Below, in pieces: positions 26,948 to 34,944 of a DNA stretch of 64,000 bases. The stretch is from Candidatus Eisenbacteria bacterium (lineage in GTDB: Bacteria; Eisenbacteria; RBG-16-71-46; SZUA-252): assembly GCA_005893275.1 (NCBI GenBank), contig VBOW01000013.1, positions 1-64,000 of the forward strand, read 5' to 3'. Under the pieces are notes generated by a model that worked only from the letters and a program-made list of their open reading frames with translations, was not told the origin of the DNA and did not search any database. The number at the start of each line of letters is the position of its first letter. The stretch's first letter is position 1. The position numbers and the translations under genes were made by a program.

Positions 26948-27997
26948 ATGAAAGAGCACGAGCGGATCACCGATCCGGAGCCGGTCGGCAACGAGCGCGA
27001 TCTCGACCGCACGCTGAGGCCGCAATCGCTCGATGAGTTCGTCGGGCAGGAATCGCTCCGCGAGCAGCTTCGAATCGCGGTCGAGGCCGCGCGCGGACGC
27101 GGCGAGGCGCTCGATCATCTGCTCTTCCACGGCCCGCCCGGGTTGGGGAAGACCACCCTGGCCTCGATCCTCGCCCACGAGATGCGCGTTCCCATCGTCC
27201 AGACCTCCGGCCCCGTTCTCGAGCGCGCGGCCGACCTCGCGGGGCTCCTGACGAATCTCGAGGAGCGGGCGGTGCTCTTCATCGACGAGATTCACCGGAT
27301 GAACCCGGTCGTCGAAGAGTACCTTTATCCCGCGATCGAGGACTTCCGTCTGGATATCATGATCGATCGGGGGCCGAGCGCCCGCTCGGTGCGCATCGAC
27401 TTGAAGCGCTTCTCCCTGATCGGCGCGACCACGAGGACGGGGCTCTTGAGCGCCCCCTTGCGCGGTCGCTTCGGCATGACCGCGCGGCTCGACTACTACT
27501 CCACGGAAGAGCTGGCCCGGATCATCACGCGGTCGGCGAAGCTCCTCGGCGTGCCGGTGGATGAAGCCGGCGCGCGCGAGCTGGCCTCGCGCTCGCGCGG
27601 GACGCCGCGCGTCGGGAACCGCCTCCTCCGCCGCGTTCGCGACTTTGCCGAGACGCGCGCGCAGGGGAAGATCACGGCCAAGGTCGCGCGCGACGCCCTG
27701 GCGCTTCTCGAGGTGGACGAGCGCGGGCTGGACGATATGGACCGGCGGATGCTCGAGGCGATCGTGGTCAAGTACCAGGGCGGCCCGGTCGGCCTGTCGA
27801 CGATCGCGGTCGTGGTCGGAGAAGAGCCGGACACCTTGGAGGACGTTTACGAGCCCTACCTGATCCAGGAGGGGTTCTTGAAGCGGACCGCGCGGGGGCG
27901 TGAGGCTACCGACCTCGCGTTCGTGCACCTCGGGATCGCGCCTCCCAAGCGCGCCCAGGCCGCGGATCCGGAATCACCGCAGAGCACCCTCTTCTAG
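26948..27997 (+). CDS. ruvB: Holliday junction helicase RuvB
   Basis: 349 residues from ATG 26948. Typical Ruv[15 protein letters not shown], Walker [14 protein letters not shown] (about 60-72), Walker [21 protein letters not shown], sensor 1 [18 protein letters not shown] with the Arg finger, and the winged-helix C-terminus. It is the ATP-driven motor of branch migration. The C-terminal tail is slightly long and overlaps the frame in which queA is read. Confidence 0.96.
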   Translation: MKEHERITDPEPVGNERDLDRTLRPQSLDEFVGQESLREQLRIAVEAARGRGEALDHLLFHGPPGLGKTTLASILAHEMRVPIVQTSGPVLERAADLAGLLTNLEERAVLFIDEIHRMNPVVEEYLYPAIEDFRLDIMIDRGPSARSVRIDLKRFSLIGATTRTGLLSAPLRGRFGMTARLDYYSTEELARIITRSAKLLGVPVDEAGARELASRSRGTPRVGNRLLRRVRDFAETRAQGKITAKVARDALALLEVDERGLDDMDRRMLEAIVVKYQGGPVGLSTIAVVVGEEPDTLEDVYEPYLIQEGFLKRTARGREATDLAFVHLGIAPPKRAQAADPESPQSTLF

Positions 27998-28010
27998 AGT
28001 CCGGATTCCC

Positions 28011-29105
28011 CTGAACGCGCCGCACCGGCCCAAGACATCCGACTTTCACTACCACCTGCCCAAGGACCGCATCGCGCAGCACCCCACCCCCTCGCGCGAT
28101 GGGTCTCGCTTGATGGGTCTCGACCGCGCGACCGGAGCGATCCGGCATCATTCGTTCCGCGAGCTGCCCTCCCTCTTGAATCGAGAGGATCTCCTCATCG
28201 TGAACGATACGCGCGTCCTTCCCGCGCGTCTCTTCGCGAAGGTGACCGGCGGCGCGGGCGCGGCGGCGCCGCGCGACCTCGAAGTCGAGGTGCTGCTCCT
28301 TCGCCAGGAGCCCGCCCACCCCTCCGAGCGCGTCTGGTCCGCCTTGGCCAGGCCGGCCAAGGCGCTCCGGCCCGGCGCCTCGCTTCAGTTCACGGATCCC
28401 TCGTATCGCGGCCGGGTTCTCGGGCTTGGGGAGCGCGGCGTGCGCCATGTCGCGTTCACGGCGGCGGACGCCGAGGCCCCCGCGTTCGAGGCCTGGCTGA
28501 CGCGCGTGGGACACGTGCCGCTTCCGCCCTACATCGATCGTCCCGACGAACCGGAAGACCGGGAGCGCTACCAGACGATCTTTGCGCGCGAGCCGGGTTC
28601 GGTCGCGGCGCCCACGGCGGCGCTCCATTTCACCGACGAGACCCTGGTCGCGCTGCGGGAGCGCGGGGTCGAGATCGCCTTCGTCACCCTGCACGTCGGC
28701 TCGGGGACATTCCGGCCGGTCGCTGCGGAGCATCCCGAGGGGCATGCGCTTGATCCCGAGCCCTACCGCATTCCGCCGGAGACCGTCGCCGCCCTTCGAA
28801 AGAGTCGCGCGCTCGGCGGACGCGTGGTCGCGGTCGGGACGACCTGCGTGCGGGCGCTCGAGTCTTGGGCGCGGGACGGCGAGCCCGGTGAGGGGGCGTG
28901 GCGCGACACGGGGCTCTTCATCTTTCCCCCGTTCGAGTTCCGCGTCGTGAGCGGCATGGTCACGAACTTCCATCTGCCGCGCTCGAGCCTCCTCATGCTC
29001 GTCTGTGCCCTCGCCGGGCTCGACCGGGTCCTCCACGCCTACGAGGTCGCGATCGCGGAGGGGTACCGCTTCTATTCCTACGGCGATGCAATGTTCGTGA
29101 TCTAG
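28011..29105 (+). CDS. queA: S-adenosylmethionine:tRNA ribosyltransferase-isomerase
   Basis: About 364 residues. The family begins at SDFHYHLPKDRIAQHP and shows DLLIVNDTRVLPARL, GSVAAPTAALHFT and VTNFHLPRSSLLMLVCALAG. It transfers and isomerises the ribosyl group of SAM onto 7-aminomethyl-7-deazaguanine in tRNA to give epoxyqueuosine. There is no ATG, GTG or TTG near the homology start. CTG 28011 (or ATT 28005) is the closest candidate, while ATG 27900 would add 37 unlikely residues read through ruvB. It closes the yebC-ruv operon. Confidence 0.88.
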   Translation: MNAPHRPKTSDFHYHLPKDRIAQHPTPSRDGSRLMGLDRATGAIRHHSFRELPSLLNREDLLIVNDTRVLPARLFAKVTGGAGAAAPRDLEVEVLLLRQEPAHPSERVWSALARPAKALRPGASLQFTDPSYRGRVLGLGERGVRHVAFTAADAEAPAFEAWLTRVGHVPLPPYIDRPDEPEDRERYQTIFAREPGSVAAPTAALHFTDETLVALRERGVEIAFVTLHVGSGTFRPVAAEHPEGHALDPEPYRIPPETVAALRKSRALGGRVVAVGTTCVRALESWARDGEPGEGAWRDTGLFIFPPFEFRVVSGMVTNFHLPRSSLLMLVCALAGLDRVLHAYEVAIAEGYRFYSYGDAMFVI

Positions 29106-29142
29106 CGGGTGGTTTCGTTCTGCACGGTCGCTCGCATTTCGC

Positions 29143-29169
29143 TCAAGTTTCTGCCGGACCTGCCGATCA
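29143..29169 (+). promoter_or_regulatory. Sigma-28 (FliA)-type promoter
   Basis: TCAAGTTT (29143-29150), spacer of exactly 11 nt, GCCGATCA (29162-29169). This differs from the TAAAGTTT-N11-GCCGATAA consensus at two or three positions. It points into the flagellar-type genes that follow, and a sigma-28 gene lies 2.4 kb downstream in the same direction. Confidence 0.75.
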
Positions 29170-29372
29170 AGCGGGGGCTGTCCCCGCCCTACCTCAGCTT
29201 CCTGAACCCATTCTGATTTAGCATCTTACGATGTTTGCCGTGGCTCTGTGCGCGGCCGGCACGGGCGTTGCCTTTTGCCTGCGTGAGAGCGCGTCTCGCC
29301 GCCGAGGCATCGAGGCTCGGGGTCCGGACGCGCGGGGATGTTTCGGGGGAGGACGAGGACAAGGAGGGGCCC

Positions 29373-29531
29373 ATGTCTCGCACCAAGCCACGCCGCAAGC
29401 AGTCGGACCGAAACCGGAGAGAGGCACCCGCGCTCCGTGACGCGCGGGTCATGGAAGAGATCAAGAACCGGCGCTACCTCGCCTTCGTTCGCGCGATCGT
29501 GAACGGGGCCTACGCCCGCGCCGCGCGATAG
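29373..29531 (+). CDS. Small basic protein at head of flagellar-type operon
   Basis: 52 residues. AAGGAGG stands 5 nt before ATG 29373, so the start is well supported. The first half is Arg/Lys-rich; the second half is a likely helix (RVMEEIKNRRYLAFVRAI) ending VNGAYARAAR. The VRAIVNGAY end loosely recalls the I-x-NG-x-Y motif in the anti-sigma factor FlgM, and the sigma-28-type promoter upstream is where flgM often sits. It is much shorter than FlgM, so this is only a suggestion. It ends 4 nt before the FliN-like gene. Confidence 0.6.
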   Translation: MSRTKPRRKQSDRNRREAPALRDARVMEEIKNRRYLAFVRAIVNGAYARAAR

Positions 29532-29535
29532 AACG

Positions 29536-29844
29536 ATGTCACGCCTCCTCAGCCATGCCGAGATCGAAGCGCTCCTCGCCAGCGGCCCCATGGTGCCGGC
29601 TCCGACGGAGCGGCTCCGGATCGTGATCGAGGCCGGACGCGCCGAGATCCCGTTCGGAGCGTTGCCCTCCCTCACACCCGGCACGCTTCTGCCGCTGGAT
29701 GGAGCCCCGGGCGACCCGGTCCAGGTCGTCGCGAACGGAACGACGATCGCCCATGGACACCTCGTCGCGAGCGAGGGACGCCTGTGCGTGCGCATCGAGA
29801 CGCTCGCGAAGCCGGGATCCGCGGTGGAGAGGGATCCGCGATGA
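29536..29844 (+). CDS. FliN/FliM-like flagellar motor switch protein (SpoA domain)
   Basis: 102 residues. The N-terminus LLSHAEIEALLAS resembles the conserved CheY-binding start of FliM/FliN (LSQ-EIDALL). The rest is one SpoA (SPOA) domain: LRIVIEAGRAEIPFGALPSLTPGTLLPLDG then VQVVANGTTIAHGHLVASEGRLCVRI. FliN-type proteins form the rotor C-ring. Its stop overlaps the next start (ATGA), so it is translationally coupled to the FliO-like gene. Confidence 0.85.
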   Translation: MSRLLSHAEIEALLASGPMVPAPTERLRIVIEAGRAEIPFGALPSLTPGTLLPLDGAPGDPVQVVANGTTIAHGHLVASEGRLCVRIETLAKPGSAVERDPR

Positions 29845-30191
29845 ACGCCTACTTCGTGTACGCGATCGCGGCGTTCGCAGCCTCGGCGACGCTCCTTGGG
29901 GCGATCCGCTTCTTTGGCCGCCGCTCGGACGACGCGCGGGACGGAGAGACCTTCCCGGAGCCGCCGCGCATCGAGGTCCTGAGCCGTACGGCCGTCGGAT
30001 CCGGGCGTTCCCTGGTGCTCGTCCAATTCGAGGGGCGACGCATCCTGCTCGGCCTCACCCGGGGGCAGTGGACCGCGCTCGCCGATCTGGGGCGAGCCCC
30101 CCAGAGCCAGGATCCCGCTTCGACCATCGACGCCGAGTTGAACCGAGCCCTGAAGGCGGACCGCCTACGCCGAGGACGGAGAAGCTCGTGA
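29841..30191 (+). CDS. FliO-like flagellar export protein
   Basis: 116 residues. One N-terminal transmembrane helix (YFVYAIAAFAASATLLGAI) is followed by a small beta domain, IEVLSRTAVGSGRSLVLVQFEGRRILLGL, the typical FliO pattern. FliO helps assemble the FliP ring of the flagellar export gate. Its position directly after a FliN-like gene fits the usual fliN-fliO order, but the genes that normally follow (fliP, fliQ, fliR) are missing. Confidence 0.8.
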   Translation: MNAYFVYAIAAFAASATLLGAIRFFGRRSDDARDGETFPEPPRIEVLSRTAVGSGRSLVLVQFEGRRILLGLTRGQWTALADLGRAPQSQDPASTIDAELNRALKADRLRRGRRSS

Positions 30192-30383
30192 GGGCGGGTT
30201 CAACCCGAGCACGCGGCGCCGCCGGACGGATTCTTTGCGGTCGCCCGCCCGTCGCCGCAGATCTGGCCGCGTGGAATGGGACGCGTCAGAGCTCAATCCT
30301 CATGGATTCAGGGGCTTATCTCCACGGCACAACGCTTGCTCGATAGACCAGCCATGCCACGCGAACCAGGGGAACTCAGGCTC

Positions 30384-31340
30384 ATGACGAGCGAAGGAAC
30401 CGCGAACGGAGCGGCGAAACGCCGCGCCCGCGCACGGAGCGCGAAGAACGCGCGACCGGAAGGCAAGGCGCCCCGGACGCCGGCCGCGGCGCGCAAGCAA
30501 GCGGAGCCGCCGCCCGAATCGCGTCCCCGCCGGAAGGTGCTCGCGGTCACGAGCGGCAAAGGAGGCGTCGGCAAGACGAATATCGCGACGAACCTCGCGA
30601 TCGCGCTCGCGCGGCAGGGAGTGCGCGTGCTCGTGCTGGACGGCGACTTCGGTCTTGCGAACGTCGATCTCCTTCTGGGAATCGCCCCTCAGTACGACCT
30701 TCAGGACCTGGTCCTGGGAGACCGAGCGATCGAGGACATCGTCCTGGAAGGGCCGGACGGGATCCGGATCGTTCCCGCCAGCAGCGGGGTCGAGGAGCTC
30801 GCGAACCTGGACGAATACCGAACGGAGTGCGTGCTCCGGTCGCTCGCGAACGTCGAAGAGGACGTGGACATGATCCTGATCGACGCGCCTTCCGGAATCG
30901 GCGCGCACGCCGTCTCGCTCTCTCAAGCCGCGGACCAAATCATCGTCGTGACCACGCCCGAGCCGACCGCCTTTTCGGATGCGTATGCCATGATCAAGGT
31001 GCTCTCTCAACGCCCGCTCAAGTGCACGCCCGCCCTGCTCGTGAACCAGGCGAACTCCGAGGACGAGGCGCTCGAAGTCTCCCGCCGCGTGCAATCGGTG
31101 GCGAAGCGCTTTCTCAATCTCGATATCGAGTACTGGGGCTTCGTCCTGGCCGACGAATCCGTCCCCAAGTCGGTCGTGCGCCAGGAGCCCTTTCTCTCGA
31201 CCTATCCCTATTCACCCGCGTCGAGCTGCATCTACCGGCTCGCCGGCCGCGTCCTGGGGCAAACCCCGAAGAGAAAAGGGCAGCCGGTCTCCGGGCCCCA
31301 GGGGCCCGTGACCCCGGACGAAGTGCCGGAGGGGGTCTAG
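30384..31340 (+). CDS. MinD/ParA-family ATPase, FlhG/FleN-like
   Basis: About 318 residues. ATG 30384 is preferred (purine-rich site upstream); ATG 30354 is possible. A basic, Ala-rich extension of about 55 residues precedes the deviant Walker A TSGKGGVGKTNIATNLA. Then come VLDGDFGLANVDLLLG, DMILIDAPSGIG and LLVNQANSEDEALEV, typical of FlhG/FleN, which set flagellar number and place with FlhF. No flhF is nearby. Between the FliO-like gene and this one lie about 190 nt with no recognisable coding remnant. Confidence 0.85.
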   Translation: MTSEGTANGAAKRRARARSAKNARPEGKAPRTPAAARKQAEPPPESRPRRKVLAVTSGKGGVGKTNIATNLAIALARQGVRVLVLDGDFGLANVDLLLGIAPQYDLQDLVLGDRAIEDIVLEGPDGIRIVPASSGVEELANLDEYRTECVLRSLANVEEDVDMILIDAPSGIGAHAVSLSQAADQIIVVTTPEPTAFSDAYAMIKVLSQRPLKCTPALLVNQANSEDEALEVSRRVQSVAKRFLNLDIEYWGFVLADESVPKSVVRQEPFLSTYPYSPASSCIYRLAGRVLGQTPKRKGQPVSGPQGPVTPDEVPEGV

Positions 31341-31343
31341 GCG

Positions 31344-31589
31344 ATGCGTGAGCTGATCAAGAAATGGACCACCATCGCGGCCGCCGCGGTCACGGTGACC
31401 GTGATCGGGACGGAGTGGATGTCCGGCACGCCGTGGCCCCTCCTCACCCTGCGCGCGGGGCTCGCCCTCGGGATCATCGTCCTGGCCGGATGGGGCGCTG
31501 GCCTAGTTCTCATGCGCACGGCGCTGCGGCGCTACTACGAACAATGGCGGATGGCTCAGGCCGAATCGCGGCCGCGGTCGGAACCCTAG
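31344..31589 (+). CDS. Small membrane protein in flagellar-type operon
   Basis: 81 residues starting 3 nt after the ATPase gene. Two predicted transmembrane helices (about 11-25 and 35-57, LALGIIVLAGWGAGLVLM) are followed by an Arg-rich cytoplasmic tail. I do not recognise it. Small two-helix proteins are often found between flhG and fliA, which supports it being a real operon member. Confidence 0.65.
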   Translation: MRELIKKWTTIAAAAVTVTVIGTEWMSGTPWPLLTLRAGLALGIIVLAGWGAGLVLMRTALRRYYEQWRMAQAESRPRSEP

Positions 31590-31606
31590 GCGGGAGGCTC
31601 ACGATC

Positions 31607-32380
31607 ATGTCATCCAGCTCCTCCGTGCTCCATCGACTGCAGGGCCATGCCCCGCGCTCCAAGAACCGCAAGGAGCGCAAGAAGGAAGCCGCGCTCAGCA
31701 AGTACGCGCCGCTCGTGAAGTACGTCGTGGACCGGCTCGCCCTCCATCTGCCGAAATCGGTGGAGCGGGACGATCTGATCTCGGCCGCGATCATCGGGCT
31801 CTTCGACGCGCTCGAGAAATACGATTCATCCAAGGGAACCAAGTTCGAGACCTACGCCATCTGGAGGATCCGGGGCGCGATCCTGGACGAGCTGAGGTCC
31901 CTCGACTGGGCATCGCGCTCGATACGCCGGAAGGCGCGAAACGTCGAGGAGGTGGCGCGCGACCTGGGCCAGCGCCTGGGAAGGGCCGCGACGGAGGAGG
32001 AGGTTGCGGACGCGCTCAACTTGAGCCCGACCGAGCTGTCCCGGCTCCTGGACGAGGTCCACGGCACGGCGCTTCTCTCCCTGTCGAAATCGGTGTCCGG
32101 GGACGAGGACCAGGACTACATCCAGCTCGAGGACATCGTCGACGACCCCACCCATAAGGACGCGCTGGAGGTCATGGAGACCGACGAAGCGCGGGAGGTC
32201 CTTCTCGACACCATCGACCACCTGCCCGAACAGCAGAGGCTGGTGGTCGCCCTGTACTACTACGAGGAAATGACGCTGAAAGAGATCGGAGAAGCGCTCC
32301 ACATCTCCGAGTCCCGCGTCTCCCAGATCCACACACGCGCCGTGAAGACCTTGAAGGCGCGTCTCGGGCGGGTGCTCTAG
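31607..32380 (+). CDS. fliA: RNA polymerase sigma-28 factor (FliA/WhiG family)
   Basis: 257 residues. GGGAGG lies 9 nt before ATG 31607. Region 2 reads KYAPLVKYVVDRLALHLPKSV then ERDDLISAAIIGLFDALEKY and FETYAIWRIRGAILDELRSL; region 3 follows; region 4 is LPEQQRLVVALYYYEEMTLKEIGEAL then SESRVSQIHTRAV. This is the flagellar/WhiG sigma family. A promoter of matching type stands at 29143-29169 upstream of its own operon, which suggests self-regulation. Confidence 0.93.
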   Translation: MSSSSSVLHRLQGHAPRSKNRKERKKEAALSKYAPLVKYVVDRLALHLPKSVERDDLISAAIIGLFDALEKYDSSKGTKFETYAIWRIRGAILDELRSLDWASRSIRRKARNVEEVARDLGQRLGRAATEEEVADALNLSPTELSRLLDEVHGTALLSLSKSVSGDEDQDYIQLEDIVDDPTHKDALEVMETDEAREVLLDTIDHLPEQQRLVVALYYYEEMTLKEIGEALHISESRVSQIHTRAVKTLKARLGRVL

Positions 32381-32384
32381 TCCG

Positions 32385-33290
32385 ATGAAGACCGCCGACC
32401 TGAAATCCATGGACCGCGTGCATCTGAAAAAGGTGACGGAGGCGATGGTCGCCCTGCCGACCCTCCCCTTGGTCGCCTCCAGGCTGCTCGAATCGATCGC
32501 GGATCCGGATGCGGCTTCCTCCGAGGAGATCGGCGCGGTCATCGCGCTGGATCCTTCGCTCACCGCGCGGACGCTTAAGCTCGCCAATTCCGACTTCTAC
32601 GGATTCCCGCGGAAGGTCGGCACCGTGGACCTGGCCGTGGTCGTCCTGGGGCGGGATACGATCCGCGACCTCGTCCTGAGCGCCGCGGTGTTCCAGACGC
32701 TCGACCCGACGTGGCGAACGCTGACGGGCCTGTGGAGCCATTCGCTCGCGTGCGGCGTGGCGGCGCGCGCCCTGGCCGACCGGTGCCGCTACCGGCTCGA
32801 CGGCGAGGCCTTCGCGGCCGGCGTGCTCCACGACATCGGCAAGGTCGCGCTTCGTCAGAACTACCCCGAGCGATTCGAAGCCGCGATGGCGCTCGTGAGG
32901 GACCAGGGGATTTCCATGGTGGAAGCCGAGCGCGGGGTTCTGGGCTCGGACCACGCCGAAGTGGGGGGCTGGCTGGCGGAGCGTTGGGGACTGCCCGACG
33001 ATCTCGTGGAAGCCATCGCCTGCCACCATCGGCCCGAGCAGGCGCGGCTCAACCAGGAGCTGACGTCGCTCGTTCACATCGCCGACTCCCTCGCCGGGCG
33101 GACCGGAAACTCTTGGCCGCTCGAGGGGAAGAACGGTGAGATCTCGGTGTACGCCTGGGAGTGCGTTGAGCCGGGTGCTGCGGAGCGCGAGGCGCTGCTC
33201 GAAGACCTCGTCCCGTTCATCCGGCGCGCCGTGGAGCGGGAGCAGGAGCTCTTCCGCCACTTCCGCGACCCGCAGGAGGCAGAGACATGA
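32385..33290 (+). CDS. HDOD-domain signalling protein
   Basis: 301 residues. The HDOD fold spans most of the chain: TLPLVASRLLESIADPDAAS, VIALDPSLTARTLKLANS, and GVLHDIGKVAL with the HD pair kept, followed by AERWGLPDDLVEAIACHH. HDOD proteins are linked to c-di-GMP and chemotaxis or motility control and are often fused to or beside sigma-28 genes. It starts 4 nt after fliA and overlaps the next small gene by 4 nt. Confidence 0.88.
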   Translation: MKTADLKSMDRVHLKKVTEAMVALPTLPLVASRLLESIADPDAASSEEIGAVIALDPSLTARTLKLANSDFYGFPRKVGTVDLAVVVLGRDTIRDLVLSAAVFQTLDPTWRTLTGLWSHSLACGVAARALADRCRYRLDGEAFAAGVLHDIGKVALRQNYPERFEAAMALVRDQGISMVEAERGVLGSDHAEVGGWLAERWGLPDDLVEAIACHHRPEQARLNQELTSLVHIADSLAGRTGNSWPLEGKNGEISVYAWECVEPGAAEREALLEDLVPFIRRAVEREQELFRHFRDPQEAET

Positions 33291-33637
33291 CGGTTGCCGC
33301 AACGAAACGCCGGGGGCGCACCTTCGAGATCCGCGTGCGGTTCGAGCCGGGACTCGGGGCTTCGCTCTACGCATCGCTCAAGTCGGGGGAGGTGGCGCCG
33401 CTCACCGTGACGCGCATCCTCGGTCGGGGCCGCACGCTCCTTCGCTTCCACGGATACACGCTGATGGCGAACGGCGCGCCGGACTGGAAGCCGGGGGAAA
33501 CCTTCCCGGTCTATGTGAAGCATCTCGGCCCCCCGCTCGTGCTCGCGCGGGTGGGCGACCGGACTCAAGAAGGTTCGTCATCCGTGACCACGGTCGATTC
33601 GGCCGTGGTGCCCGGATACGAGGAGCGGCCGAGCTAG
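33287..33637 (+). CDS. Hypothetical beta-rich protein (FliK-like module?)
   Basis: 116 residues, ATG overlapping the HDOD stop. Sequence features are short alternating strands: VTRILGRGRTLLRFHGYTLMA then WKPGETFPVYVKHLGPPLVLARV. This pattern (strand, gRtLLrf-G, LkpGe-f-vyV) recalls modules in flagellar hook-length proteins, but similarity is weak and I cannot assign it. No signal peptide or membrane segment. Operon position suggests a motility or signalling role. Confidence 0.6.
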   Translation: MTVAATKRRGRTFEIRVRFEPGLGASLYASLKSGEVAPLTVTRILGRGRTLLRFHGYTLMANGAPDWKPGETFPVYVKHLGPPLVLARVGDRTQEGSSSVTTVDSAVVPGYEERPS

Positions 33638-33671
33638 CCCAAGGCGCGTCGGGGCGTCCAAGGAGGGGGTT

Positions 33672-34925
33672 ATGAAGCAGCGTAATGGAGCGGGGTCGAA
33701 GCGTCTCGTCGAGGCTACCCAGCGGTTCATCCGGTCCGAGCAGAAGCTCCTCGAGGTCCTGTTCGCCCGCCGGATCTTGCGCAAGGCCGATTGCGAGCAT
33801 TTCGCGAAGGATCTCGATCTCTCCGCGTCGAAGAAGCGCTCCTCGGATGTTTTCGGGAGCGCGATCGCGATCAACAAGAAGCTGATGGCCGCTCTGTCGG
33901 GCTCGAAGGCCGGCGCGCGCGCCGCCAAGGCCACGGCGATCGACGTCCTCTACGAGATGAGCCGGGTCGTTCAGACGGTCGAGGATCCCCCGGAGGCGCT
34001 CCGGCAGATGCTTGTCCGCATGCGCGAGGGAATCGCGTTCGAGAACGCCACGCTGTTCGTCACCGACCGCGCGACGGGGAAGCTCGAGCCGGTCGCGACC
34101 GTGGGCGAGCCGATCGATCTCATCGGTCATGTCAACTTCGATCGTGGAAGGGGTTTCTCCTCGTGGGTCGCGCAGCAGCGGAAGCCGGTCCTCCTGAACG
34201 ACCTTCACCGCGAAGGAGGGACGAGCGCCCCTTCGGTCCGCTCGTTCCTCTCGGTGCCGATCGTGCTCCAGGGTGAATCGATGGGAGTCATCAACCTCAG
34301 TCACTCGCGCCCCGAGGCCTTCGATGAGGAAAGCCAGAAGCTCCTGTCGCTCATGGGCCACCAGATCGCGGGCGTGGTGAATCGCGTGATCCTGCGCCGG
34401 GAAATGGAGCGCCTCCAGACGACCGACGATCTCACGTCGCTCTACAACAAGCGTCACTTCGACCTGAGCCTCGGGGCCGAGATCGAAAAGGCGAGGCGGT
34501 ACGGACACACGCTTTCGGTCATGGTGCTCGACATCGACAATTTCAAAGCCTTGAACGAGCGGCACGGCCAGCCGGTCGGGAACGAAGTGCTTTCCGATTT
34601 CGGCAAACTATTGAAAAAGTTCGCCCGCACCACGGATTGCGTCGCCCGCTATTCGGGGGAGGAATTCATGATCATGCTGCCGCATACCGACGCGAAGGAA
34701 GCGAAGTGCGCGGCGGAGCGGCTCCGGTCCATCGTGGAGTCGCATTCGTTCCCCCGCCGGAAGCGGCTCACCGTGAGCGTGGGAATCGCCACGTTCCCCG
34801 TGGATGCGAACGAGCCGACCGCGCTCATCGTCCGGGCGGACCAGGCCCTCTACCAGTCGCGGCGCGGCACGCTGAAGCCGGTGCCGGCTCCGGCGTTCGA
34901 TGCGGAAGCGAACACGATCAACTGA
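33672..34925 (+). CDS. GAF-GGDEF diguanylate cyclase
   Basis: 417 residues; AGGAGGGGG just upstream of ATG 33672. A helical N-terminus is followed by a GAF domain (about 90-240; GRGFSSWVAQQRKPVLLND) and a C-terminal GGDEF domain opening with DDLTSLYNKRHFD. The active-site loop reads SGEEF (328-332) rather than GGEEF, a variant that can still be active. The metal-binding Asp is in VLDIDNFKALNE. It probably makes c-di-GMP in response to a small ligand. It sits between motility genes and the hybrid kinase. Confidence 0.88.
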   Translation: MKQRNGAGSKRLVEATQRFIRSEQKLLEVLFARRILRKADCEHFAKDLDLSASKKRSSDVFGSAIAINKKLMAALSGSKAGARAAKATAIDVLYEMSRVVQTVEDPPEALRQMLVRMREGIAFENATLFVTDRATGKLEPVATVGEPIDLIGHVNFDRGRGFSSWVAQQRKPVLLNDLHREGGTSAPSVRSFLSVPIVLQGESMGVINLSHSRPEAFDEESQKLLSLMGHQIAGVVNRVILRREMERLQTTDDLTSLYNKRHFDLSLGAEIEKARRYGHTLSVMVLDIDNFKALNERHGQPVGNEVLSDFGKLLKKFARTTDCVARYSGEEFMIMLPHTDAKEAKCAAERLRSIVESHSFPRRKRLTVSVGIATFPVDANEPTALIVRADQALYQSRRGTLKPVPAPAFDAEANTIN

Positions 34926-34944
34926 GGTCGCTGAAACGCGAGCC

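Noticed and set aside
27900-28010. ATG 27900 as the queA start
   Set aside because: Would add about 37 residues read through ruvB in another frame with no similarity to QueA.
29171-29187. GCGGGG...CCCCGC hairpin after the sigma-28 box as a terminator
   Set aside because: No T-run follows; it would lie at the very start of the new transcript.
29235-29372. Upstream extension of the 52-residue protein to a 98-residue form
   Set aside because: AAGGAGG sits just before ATG 29373; the extension has no ribosome site and odd composition.
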